From contig CM075101.1 of NCBI GenBank assembly GCA_037576195.1, forward strand, positions 25,854,001-25,918,000: a stretch of 64,000 nt of DNA, written 5' to 3'. This stretch comes from Phytoseiulus persimilis. Its lineage: Eukaryota > Arthropoda > Arachnida > Mesostigmata > Phytoseiidae. The notes under the pieces are model-generated. The model had not been told where the DNA came from. It saw only the letters and a list, made by a program, of their open reading frames with translations, and searched no databases. This document shows, one piece after another, positions 40,102 to 52,100 of this stretch. The stretch's first letter is position 1; each line of letters starts with the position of its first letter. A program made the translations under genes and the position numbers.

Positions 40102-43100
40102 GTGAGATTATCCAGATGTCAGCTGAGCTCTCGCCCGGGTTCGAACCCTTCGTTTGCATTTCGTCGATGAAGACGTCGCGTGTCTTCTGCCCCCTTGTTC
40201 ACGTTCCGAAGGACATCACCCAGGAGCCGAGTTTGCCCACTTTTCTTGAGCTTCGATCATCGGCGGTGATGTCTGCGTTTGCCAGGGTCGCTGCTGCCAA
40301 GCCGGGATCCAGCGAGGGTGCGGTTTCTCGGAGCTCAGGGATGTCGCGACACGCGAACCGATCGCCGCTGACCATCGTACTTCGCATCTGACTCTGCGAA
40401 TGTAGTCGGCTCCCGCCCTCCTTCTTCCAAACCTTGCTGGCGAGCTCTCGGGGATGCGGCGCTGCTCCCCGAGCATCGTTCTCGTCATTCGGCCTGAGCG
40501 GTACCGGTCCTGATCTCGGGTGAGGGCGCCGCCAGAAGTTTGGTCAAGTTTGGTGACCAGGACGGTCGTAGAGTTAAATGACTCGTGACCGGCCGCCTGA
40601 TGTTGTCGTAGGCAGCTCATATCTTGCCCTGTGAACGCTGGTCGGCAGGGTATTGCCCCGCAAGCGGCCATCCGTGAAAACTTCGATGCGATAGCAGTGA
40701 ATTCGGTAATGTTGCTGAACGGGCTACTTCAATGTCCGCTATGTTTCCACCAGGCTTGAGATCGAGCTGGCGAGCGGGCGAGCAAGCGAAACCCCAGAGC
40801 AGGGCAGTGGTGCGCAGCAGGCCGCAATATCTTCTTCCAAACGACGAAGTACTTAGCAAGAGTTTCGGAAGAAACTCAAGATTTCTGTGGAAGTGCATAG
40901 AATTTCCGACGGTTCGATTGGCGAAACGTGATCTCCCGATGAGCGCATCGGGGAGACTCCACGGCGTCGTCGTTCGGTGCTCCCTTCCACGAGTTGAAAG
41001 CGCGGACGTTCGCTGCCCAAGTCTATTCATCGACAACGAGATGTTTTCGAATGCTTCGTTTCCGAGATCTCCGAAGATTTTCCGAGAAGTTCCCAAAGTC
41101 ATTCATCGCTCAGCGCGAAGCCGACCACAGCGTCAACGACACAACCTCATGTCGTCAAACTTCTCTAAGTTTTGACTCAACTTTGAGTTCAGTATGGGAG
41201 AAGAGATTTCTGCCGCGGTTCCCACAAGCTACGGAGGCACGAAACTCGTGTTTGTCGAAGAGGCACTGGGTGCGGCTGTGCTTTTAGGAGCTCTGAGCTT
41301 TTTTCTCTGTTTGGCGACGGCCGTCGACTCCGTCTCATTAGTTGAATACGTGCAGTTCGATCGTGGGGATCTGCTTCGGGACATTCACAAAGTGAGCGAA
41401 GGTCTTGAAGGCGATGACGGCGACGACACGGGAGAGCGAGAGAGAGCCAATGCTGAGATTATGATGCTCCTCTTCTCTTTCGAAGGATCACAGTTGGCTT
41501 GCCTCCAGACTGGCTTGTCGACTTATTCAACAAACGAACAGAGAAAGTGTCTCCAAGAGTCTTTTCAAGTCAGCGAATGCTCGCCCCTGAAGTTTCGGCC
41601 GAAAGTACAAATTGCTCTTTAATCAAGTGGTTGTTCTTTGTTTGCTTAGTTTCGGAGTCTCGTTGAAGTCGGCTCGACTTGACTTCATGCGGTGCCGCCT
41701 GGATGACTTCCGATCCGTATTTCTCCGAGATGACCGAAAGAAGGACCGAGCGAGCAACAGAAACAACGGCGGCATTTTGATGGAGCGATGTGGCCGGAGC
41801 GGATTCGCTTTTTTCTTACGAAGATGCGGAGTGGAATTCGCGGCGGGCAACGCGGGATTAAAGCGGGGGAAGAATCCTGGAATTCCAAAAATCACAGCTG
41901 AGAAAATTTCGGAGATATGACTGGCCATTCTTTGTCTGATAGCTGCGGTGCGTGTCGGTTATCGTTTTCCACCTAATCGTTCTCCCCGGCAGCGAAAATT
42001 CGTCAAAAATTCTTCTGGGTGCACCATCTGTTCTAGCAAATTACGGCTGTCGAGGGTTTGATCTTCGCTCGCAGCTGGCGTTTCAATTTGAGAGATTCCT
42101 CCCGCAAGGACGCTACGGTCGTGAGGTGTTCGACGAGCAACGCATGCACACGCCTCAGCCCGATGCATGCAATTGCTACGGGACACAGTGTGTCGATCGG
42201 GACCGGCGCGATACGTGCCGTCCGTTTCGGGGAGCGACACGTCTAATTTCAGGGTGATGAGAGCTCCTATCATCTGGCATCTGGAGCCGAAACCGAAGAG
42301 CAGAAACGAAAAACAACACCCGAATCGATCCGATCGGCGATCACCCTTCGCTCGTTTTGTACGGAGAGGGATCACTTGACCCAGACGTTATAAGATCGAG
42401 TGGTCCCTGATGTTTGATTGATCCGCTTCACAATATAACAGAGCAACATGCGAGTAGGTGATGTGATTATAGAGCGGTGTGTGCCAGGCACCGTCGCCGA
42501 GAACGTAGCCAAAAACCCGGTTTGGGAAAGAAGAAAGAACATCCCTGCCCGACTAAGACTACACACGACACGGAGCACATGCCGGCAAAAATTGATTTTT
42601 TGCATTCCGAAAGCACGCTGCTCCGACTCGGTTGCGGCCGTCGGTTTTTGCCCGCCGAGTCCGGCTGCCACACTTAGGAACAGATTCGCTCACCGACTGA
42701 GCAGCCGATCGGCCAGCTGAGACAACTATGAGGTTTCCGATGAGATGATTCCCGGGAAGCCAATGTCCTCCATTCTAGCTCTGCCATACGAAGCGAGCTG
42801 ACTGGGCCGGATGCCTCACGACTAGCCCTCTCGTGATTCATCCCCTTTTGTTGCTCGAGTTTCTATTGCCAGCCACGAACGACATTTAGGGTACTCCAGT
42901 CTTGAGAATGAAAAATCGGTACGATCAGCACACGACGTGGAAACTCACATACTCAGCGAGGGAGAGGAATAGAGAGAGAGAGATGAAGAGGGAATGCATT
43001 GTCTCATGCGATTTCGATTCCTTCCCGAAGGATACCTGCGGAGCAAGAGTGCTTTCTCGGGGCACCAGTCTAGTTCAAAGTCCAATCAGGCGCCGAAAAT

Positions 43101-46100
43101 CCCCTCAGATCACCGTGGCGGTTGACCGATCGACGAATCGGCGGCAGCTTCGGTTTCGTGGCTCTTTTCCTGCCCGGTTGATGTTCGAATCATCTCTTCT
43201 TTTCTGTAGCTCTGTTATTCGGCGTGCTCCAGTACGTGAACGAGGCGCGGTCTATCGCGTTCGTGCGCGGAGCGTTAGGGTGCAAAAAAGCTATGGAATT
43301 GTTCGACTCAGATGTTCTTGGCGTGGCGCCGCTTTTCCATTTTGTACTTCCGACTCGAGTGCGAAGAACCCGAGCATTTCGTAGAGAAGAGCTCGAGCTC
43401 CATCTCATGCGGGATGAACGACAGCAGGATATTCCGACTACTTGAACCGTCTAATTTCTAAACTTTCTGTTTGCAGCGCCGGCGAAAGATAAGAAACCTC
43501 GGAGTCCACGGAGCGAACTGGGCTGCTCGTATAACTTCACCCACTACGACAACGGAGCGTCGATTCAAACACAAGAGCCCTGTCTCAACTGCACGTGTCA
43601 GGACTCGATGCTCCTGTGCTACCTGAACGTGTGTCCGTATGTCAAAGCGCTCGGAGAAGAGTGCACGGTGACAAAGAAGCCGGGCCAATGCTGTCCTGAG
43701 GTGCACTGTCCTTCTGGTATGTCTGAGGCGATAGATTCCGATAAGCCTGGCGCCGAGAAAAACAAAAACTCCTTCGGTAAATAAAACGTTTTGTTAAAAC
43801 TTTCCGCTTAAATTTGACGCTTTGCATCGGACCCCGCCGAACTTTTGTGTCAGCGATCCGTTACCAAAGCGTCAAGCAACCATGTTCTGCGTCGGAGCGA
43901 ATTTCCGGCCGGAGTAGGACTCCCGGAGCCCCACGTACGAACATTTTGGCAGCCACGGAATGCCCTTAAAATCTCGTTCGGGAAGACTCTCTCAAGGCAA
44001 GACGAGCAGATTCCGCCTTGACTCTAGCGGATCGAAGTGAGAAGCTCGCAGTTTGAAGTTGATGGTTTCGGCCTGTTTCGATGTGAAATGGAGTCGTGAG
44101 ATAATCCAATTTCCATCCACGTTCAGCGATTCGGAATCGATCGAACGTTCTTCGAGGACGTTCCTTAAGTGTGTTCTCCATGATCATTAACATCATGGAT
44201 AAACCTACGTGGGATATGATATTGAAGAAACCATCCGGAGTCGGTTTTTGGATTTTTCCGGGAAGTTACAGACATGACTGCTCCTGAGTACCGCGTCGAG
44301 CTCTGCGGGAGCGTGCGGTGAAAAAAGCGCCGATTAAGGAATGAATGAGTCATATACTCCTTTCATCCACTCTGTCCAGAACGGCTGCTTGCCTGGGTTT
44401 CCCATCGGACACTGGTTTCATTCGAAGGGATCCAAACACTAGAACTGAATTCATCAGCGGAGTGATCTCTTTCAAGAGATCTTTCTCGGAATTTGCGGAC
44501 GATTCCTGTTCTCAGAGAGGGTTGAGACGTTCACGATTTTAAATTTCGAGCGAACTAAAGCTGCTGAAACGACGCTAAAAGCCTACTAATATTGATGCGT
44601 GAAGAGAGGAGGACATCTGAGAAAGACTGCTGAGAACGAATTTCAAGCAATGATCCCCACTATGCTCTGATCCATTGAATTTTTCGGGTAGCCTCCGAAT
44701 TTCAACATAACATCCACATCGATCTCATTCGAAATTATCGCCACGCGGCCTTTGAAATCTGTTCGCTTCATTCCCAAACTATTTCCGTTCGCTGTGTCAA
44801 TCGAGCGGTTCGACTCTCCAACCTCCCTCGTCAATATTCAGTACTTGAACCGATATCCGTTCCCTGGAAGCCGACTCGAAACAATCAGTCATCTCGATGT
44901 CCAAGCATGAGCGCCAAGTTCGCCAGCGCACTAACTGCATGGAGTCGATTCTCGAAAATTGGTATTCGTTCGATAACGTGATAGACTCAAACAAAACTCC
45001 TGATTCGATTGCGAGCCCACGAAAAGTGGCTTTTTGAACGGAAAGGTGCGGACGTCTGAGCGCTTCACAATTGTTTTTCCAGTCCCCGTTCCGGTTGTTG
45101 ACTACGAGTACGAGACAGAGCAGTCGATAGGAGAGCACGATGGTGAGTCATGGATGCTGCTGAATAATCACGCTCTCCGACCAACCCTGTCCTTGGCCTT
45201 GTCTCGAGCTTCGCCCTAAAATCCAGCTGTTACAGGATGCTACATCGAGAACAAGTTCTACAATGAGGGACAGAGACTACCCATGGATCCGTTGAACCCC
45301 TGTGAGACCTGTTACTGCGTTCGCAACAGCTCATCCTGCGTTCTACAGGATTGTGTGCTCCACATCGATGGCTGCTCCCCTGTTTTCCACAAGAAGCGGC
45401 CGACATGCTGTCCAGCTCGATACGACTGCTGTGAGTAGAATCTAAATCCGTTCCCAGTAGAAGAAGAATAGGTTTTGATGAAGCCGCAACGTCGAAAATC
45501 ACGTTCCATCACGTCTTGATGCACTGCTCATGGTACGCAACGCTTTTTCCAGCTGTCATGGTTGAACACGAAACGTCGACAACCGTCGCTCCTGAAGGTT
45601 GTGACCACGAAGGCAGAATTTACGCGATCGGTGATTCTGTCCCGAGCACAGACAAATGTCAGAACTGCTACTGTATGCCCAACAACACTGTGATCTGCCA
45701 GAGCCAAGAATGTCAAACGCCGCCGGGATGTATAGCTGGCGCGTTGGCCGAAGGAGAATGCTGTCCTACCAAGTTCGACTGTAAGTGAACTCCCGCTGAT
45801 CGGTACTCACATGCTTCCCGGATCGAAGGAGGCGTCCAACTCAATACCGATCCTCCAGGTCCATCTGCCACCACCATGTTACCCGATCAAGACGCTATGA
45901 CGACAGTCATGCCCGAAGAAGGAAGAGCGGACAGCACCGAGTCCATCGAACTATCTTCAGAGGCCTCAGCTACGGATGTCCATAAATATTCCGAGGCTTC
46001 GACCGATTCCGAGCCGGAGATGACAACTCTGAGCACAAGCGAAGCTCCGGATCTGAGCACGACCGCGGCTCCCCCTACGTCTCGTGGCGAACAGGCTCGA

Positions 46101-49100
46101 GCCGATGAGTAAGATATTCCCCTCTCAATCTGATTATTTCTCGTGGCGGGGTTTTCTGATCCCAGATTCGAAAATCCGGTAATTAATCAAAGAACGTCAG
46201 TTCCTCCAGCTGTGAGATCGAGGGAGTCACTTACAAACTCGGAGACAAGCTCCCGATGAAGGATCCCTGCCTGGCCAACTGTACCTGCGGTTCTGAAGGC
46301 CTTGTCCAGTGTGACCATATTACCTGCCATGAGCCTGAACAGGACATCTCGAAGTGCAAGGTCGTCAAAGAGGAAGGAATGTGTTGTCCATACTATGACT
46401 GTCCTCACGACGAGACGACGCCGTTGCCAACTGCAGGAGGTAAGCTGCTCCATCTGTCATGTCGAACGAGCGAGATCGGAGCCACCCCGAATTCGCAGCG
46501 GCATGCCAACGATTTTCCCATTCCAGAATGTACAATCGACGGCGTCAAATACGCTCACAATGTGACAGTGCCACAGGACGACGCGTGCCGACAGTGTCTG
46601 TGTTTGAGTGGTGAACTCATTTGTGCCGTCGAAGAATGCGTCGAAGAGGACGGTTGCACACTTCTTCCGCCCACCAAGGATATCTGCTGTAACTACAAAT
46701 GCGACGACGACGAGGAACAACCAGAAGGTTCGACGCAACCCCCGAAAGATTTGGTCGCCTCCACAGAAGAAACAACCACCATCGCGCCAGGGGTGGAACC
46801 GGAAAAGTCGGCAGATTCCACAACACCCACGGCCGAAACTTCCACTGAACTTCCCACGACCGTCGGTCCTGAAGCCGCTCCTGAAACAACCTCAACATCG
46901 GAGGCATCAACTCCAGTAACCGAAGCTGGTTCGTCCAGCGAGGGAACTTCCACCACTGAATCATCAAGCGAAAGTTCATCTCCGGAAGCTTCGAGCGAAG
47001 GTCCATCTTCTGAGGTGCCCACCGAAAGTTCCTCGACCGAAGTCCCCGTCTCCGAAACTACAGTTGCCCCGGATCAAGCGAGCGAGAGCCCGTCTTCTGA
47101 AACTTCCACCAGTGGCCCGACAGAAGTGATGTCAGAAGCAGTAACTGAGCAGTCCACTCCAGCCTCTTCTGAGGCTACTACTGAAGCGACTCCGTCTACC
47201 ACGGAGGGCTCAACAGCAGCTGCGACGATCGGCTCCACTGAGGCTGCTTCGGAAACTTCCACCGCAGGGTCTACCGAGGCAGCGCCCGAGTCTTCCTCAG
47301 AACCCACTTCTGCAGCTCCGGAGGAGCCGTCTACCGAATCTGCGAGTGGAACAACGCAATCCTCCACCGAGGGGGTCTCGGAAGCGTCCTCAGAAGCGGC
47401 GACCGAAAGCTCTACGTCATCGCAAGTAACCTCAGAGAGCGCTACGGAAACGTCCTCAGCGGGCTCAACGGAAGCGGCCTCTACGAGGTCCACTGAAGTA
47501 TCAACTCAGGCCTCGACAGAGGCTTCTACTGAGGCGTCACCTGAAACCTCGTCCGATCCATCGACAGAAACTACTTCCGAAACATCTACTGCCGAGTCAA
47601 CTACCGGCGCGACAAGCGAGAGTTCCGAATCAGAAAGTTCCTCGACGGAGAGCGCCACATCGGCCGCACCGGAAGCGGCGCCGGCTGTTACGGAAGCCGC
47701 ATCGACTTCGGCAGCTACGGATGGAACGACGTCTGGAAGCAGCTCGACCGCAGAGCCCGCAACCGAGAGCAGCGATGAGACGGTTGGCACAGGTTCGAGC
47801 ACGAGCCCGACGGATTCTACGACAATTTCATCATCCACCGACAGCTCGAGTCAAGGTATGAACGATGGTGGCCGATTTTTCATTCATTTCACTTGGCCAT
47901 TCCTGAATACCGGTCTCACCCCAGTTTTCCGGTCTGTTCTAGATTGCGTCGTTGGTGGAAAGACGTACCCCCACGACAGCGAACTACCAAGTGATGACGC
48001 CTGTCGCTTGTGCAAGTGCATCTCTGGAGAAGTCACTTGCGCCACCGAGATTTGCGAGGAGCCCGAAGAGGGTTGCGAGCTCATGCCTGCCACGAAAGAC
48101 GAGTGTTGTATTTATAAATGTGAAGGCGAAGCGACTTCCTCAGTGAGTTTCATATGAAAGAACAGTCGAAACCAATGAACTCGACAGCAAATGTGATGAC
48201 ATAAATCATGCATAGATCCTTCTCCCGCAGGAGGAACCTGCAATCGAGAGCAAATCAACTCAGACCGAGAAACCGTCCGAATCGACGACTGGAGAAAGCA
48301 CCGAAGCTGCGCCTGAGGCTTCAACGGTCGGCTCTTCGTCAACAGAAGGCAGTGCTGAAGAAGCCTCTGCGGCGCAAACCAGCCAGCCTTCCACAACTTC
48401 TGAGGCTTCGCCGACCTCCTCAGAAGCGTCCAGCGATGCGCCCAGCTCAAGCGATGCCACAGCGTCCACGGAAGCATCGACAGAGAGCGAACATAGCACG
48501 GGCGCGAGCTCGACTGAAGTGTCAACCGAGGCCGCGACAGAGCCAACGACCGAAGGAGCAAGGGATGGCTCCACCGAAGCTGCTACGAGTGAGGCATCCT
48601 CTTCTGAGAGCGCCAGCGAGGGAGTCACACAAGGCTCGACCGATGCGGCCACCGAGGCTCCAGCTACGACTTCAACCGGAGGCGTGGCGGGAACTTCGAC
48701 CGAAGGCGTGGCGGGTACTTCGACCGAAGGCGCTACCGAGGCGCAGTCGACTGAGGGCGCGTCCCAGACTCCGACCCAGAGCTCGACTGAAACATCTTCC
48801 GGGGCTTCCACCGAAGGATCAACGGAACCGACCTCGCCGGTCTCGACTGAGAGTTCAACAGAAGCCGCCCCTGAGGGTTCGACGACTGGAGCTTCCACCG
48901 CGCCGACCGAGCCCAGCTCGACGGAGAGTCCGCCGTCGACGGAAGGCTCGACCGAAGCGACCAGCATCGCATCTGCGCCCGGAGAAAGCACTGAAACAAG
49001 TTCCGAAGCCGTGTCAGAAAAATCAGCAACCACTCCTGACGTACCGGGATCGACGACTGAATCAGCGGGAAGCTCATCGACCACAGCGGAAGCGTCGAGC

Positions 49101-52100
49101 TCTGAACCTGGTACAGAAAACGCTTCCACCACTCCCAATCCCGACTCTACGTCGACGACCGAAGCTTCTTCCGAGTCCACAACCGCGTTCTCCTCTTCCG
49201 AAGCTCCGACAGAGAGAGCGCCGCCCGCTGAAGAATCCTCGGAAAGCTCGAGCTCGGCCGCCACTGAATCATCAACGGAGCCGGCTGGAGCGTCAACTGA
49301 ATCCGGATCGATTTCATCGACAACGCCCGCTCCATCCACTGATCAAGGTTAGTGTTCGTCAGGATCTGTCCCGGGTCCTTAGCAACAAAGGTTTACGGAG
49401 CGCGCTCGAATCCCGTCGGGCCACGTCGAAGCTTCTCGGGGAGATTTTTATGGTCGTTCTCTGTTTTCCAGTCTGCGTGATCGATGGGAAAACCTACGCA
49501 CACAAAGAATCTATACCGACTGATAACGCGTGTCGCATTTGCGAATGCATCGCCGGTGAGATGACATGTGCGGACGAGATCTGCGACGAGCCGGACGAAG
49601 GATGCGAGCAGATGCCTGCGACGAAGGACGAGTGTTGTGTTTACAAGTGCCAGAGCGAAGAATCGTCAACGGTAAGCAGCCAATCCCCCGTTTCTATCGT
49701 TGTGAGAGTTTCACTCGCTGCTCTCGACCCCGTTCTCGAATCTAACGAAGTCTGTCCGGTGCTCACAGCCGACAGCTGAAATCGAAGCGAAATCAAAGGT
49801 GTCGGAAACTCCATCGGAAGAAACTACGACGGATGCGATGCTCTCCAGCACAGACGTGCCGAGCTCGACTGAATCCATAACCGAGGCTGGATCAACGCCC
49901 GCACAGAGCACTGGAGCTGGAAGCTCAACCGAGGCTTCGTCGGAGGGCTCGACGAGTCCCACCGATGCTTCAACAGCTACGGAGGAGTCCACGCCCGGGA
50001 GCGCCGCGTCCACCGAAAGCACTTCCATCGCATCAACTGGAACTCCCGAGTTGACTTCTACCGCTGGATCGACTGAGGCGTCTTCGAGTGCACTCCCTGA
50101 ATCAGCTCCTGAAGCTTCCACGGAATCAACCACCAGCGCTGCCTCAGCCTCAACGGAGTCCACCTCTGAAGCATCAACCGAAACCTCAACAGGAGCCTCT
50201 ACGGAATCTCCCGCGACGACTCCTCCCGCTTCTGAAGTTCCAAGCCCCAGCTCGACCGGAGCCCCGACTGAGACGTCATCGGAAACTTCATCGGAGCCCA
50301 CGACAGGTGCATCAACCGAGATGTACTCGGAAGCTGGAACCGAATCAACTACAGGAGCCTCAACGGAAGCCGAAGTGTCGACAGGAGCTTCGACCGAGTC
50401 CTCGACCGAGGTTTCTCCTGAATCCTCTACCGGTGCTTCGACAGAGTCTTCAACCGGTGCTTCGACAGAGTCTTCAACCGGTGCTCCGACGGAGTATTCA
50501 ACCGGTGCTTCGACAGAGTCTTCAACCGGTGCCTCAACTGAGTCTTCAACCGGTGCCTCGACAGAGTCTCCAACCGGTTCTTCGACAGAGTCTTCAACCG
50601 GTGCTTCGACAGAGTCTTCAACCGGTGCCTCAACTGAGTCTTCAACCGGTGCCTCGACAGAGTCTTCAACCGGTGCTTCGACAGAGTCTTCAACCGGTGC
50701 TCCGACGGAGTATTCAACCGGTGCTTCGACAGAGTCTTCAACCGGTGCCTCAACTGAGTCTTCAACCGGTGCCTCGACAGAGTCTTCAACCGGTGCTTCG
50801 ACAGAGTCTTCAACCGGTGCTCCGACGGAGTATTCAACCGGTGCTTCGACAGAGTCTTCAACCGGTGCTCCGACGGAGTATTCAACCGGTGCTTCGACCG
50901 AGTCTTCAACCGGTGCTCCGACGGAGTATTCAACCGGTGCTTCGACAGAGTCTTCAACCGGTGCTTCGACAGAGTCTTCAACCGGAGCCTCGACGGAGTC
51001 TTCAACCGGTGCCTCAACCGAGTCGAGCAGCGAAAGTTCGACAGACGGGTCCACTGAAGGAGCTCCGGCAGCGACGACGGAAGCTTCCACTGTTGGCTCG
51101 GCGGAAGAGACCACCGTCGCCACTTCTTCAACAGGATCGCCCGCCGAAGAAGCCGGGAGCTCAACCGCGGAAGCCGAAGCCGCTCCCTCCCAGACAACGG
51201 AGCCTTCTGGTGCATCGACGTCCGAAACGTCTACCTCAGCCATTCCTGATACCACACCCTCGGCAATCACAGGTAGGAATTGTCGAAAACACCCCCAACT
51301 CCGTTCCAACCACGAGTTTGTATCCTCCCGCTGATCTGATTGTGATATTCATCAACAGAATGTTTGGTGGACGGAAAGAGCTACCCACTCGGCAGTGCCA
51401 TTCCGAGCGACAACCCGTGTAGAATCTGTCAGTGCACGGCTGAAGGTAAGGTCTGCGCCGATGAGGTCTGCGAGGAGCCTGAGGAGGGCTGTGTCCTACA
51501 GCCGCCTAGCGATGGCGAATGCTGCAGCTACAAATGTGATGATCAAGTTCAGACGGTGAGTCTTGCGAGCGATTCCGAGCTTTGAAACAACATCGAACGA
51601 TTCAAGAAAATTCCAAGAAAAAACTCACCAATTTTTCCTCGCAGGCTGAACCTCAAATCGAGAGCAAGTCCAAACTCAAAGACGAAGCGACGACCGAAGG
51701 CACAGACGCATCGACGGAGTCGTCGACGTTCTCAAGTGAGGCTTCGAGTGCCTTGTCGACGGAAGGCACCACAGAAGTTCCGACAACAGCCGCTTCTACC
51801 TCCAGTGCATCTACCTCGGATGAGTCAACCGAAGCGACTACCGAAGGAGCTTCGTCCGCTGCGAGCTCCACTGAAGGCGCGACGGAAAGCTCCACGGGAA
51901 GCAGTACAGCTGCTTCTGCTCAGGAGACCTCAACTCCAGCGGCCGCAGAGCCGTCGACAGAAGGATCTCCGGAGACATCTTCTCCCACAACTGAAGCAGC
52001 CGCCTCGACGGCAGCCACCTCGCCCGAATCTGCCAGCGAAGCGTCCAGCGAAGCCAGCACTGCTGCCCCGTCAACTGAGCCATCCACAGAAGCGGAAACC

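Larger units (their letters stand above)
47943..51555 (+). other. Tandem VWC+mucin exon modules (VWC6-8)
   Basis: Exons 9, 11 and 13 (200, 200 and 197 nt) each encode one VWC and run phase 1 to 0; each is followed by a mucin exon running phase 0 to 1. The three VWCs are far more alike than others in the protein, sharing blocks such as the CEEPEEGC type and PATKDECC, which indicates duplication of two-exon modules. VWC5, fused to mucin tract 1 in exon 8, is the likely parent or an intron-loss copy. Confidence 0.8.

Noticed and set aside
40132..40150. tRNA T-arm-like GGTTCGAACCC
   Set aside because: The flanks do not form the T stem and there is no acceptor or anticodon stem around it.
50088..51422. 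Arg/Pro/Leu/Gln-rich + strand frames overlapping the mucin tracts (also 48208-49779 and 51736-53433)
   Set aside because: Frame-shifted readings of the same repeats; their phase does not fit the exon junctions and they contain no VWC cysteines.
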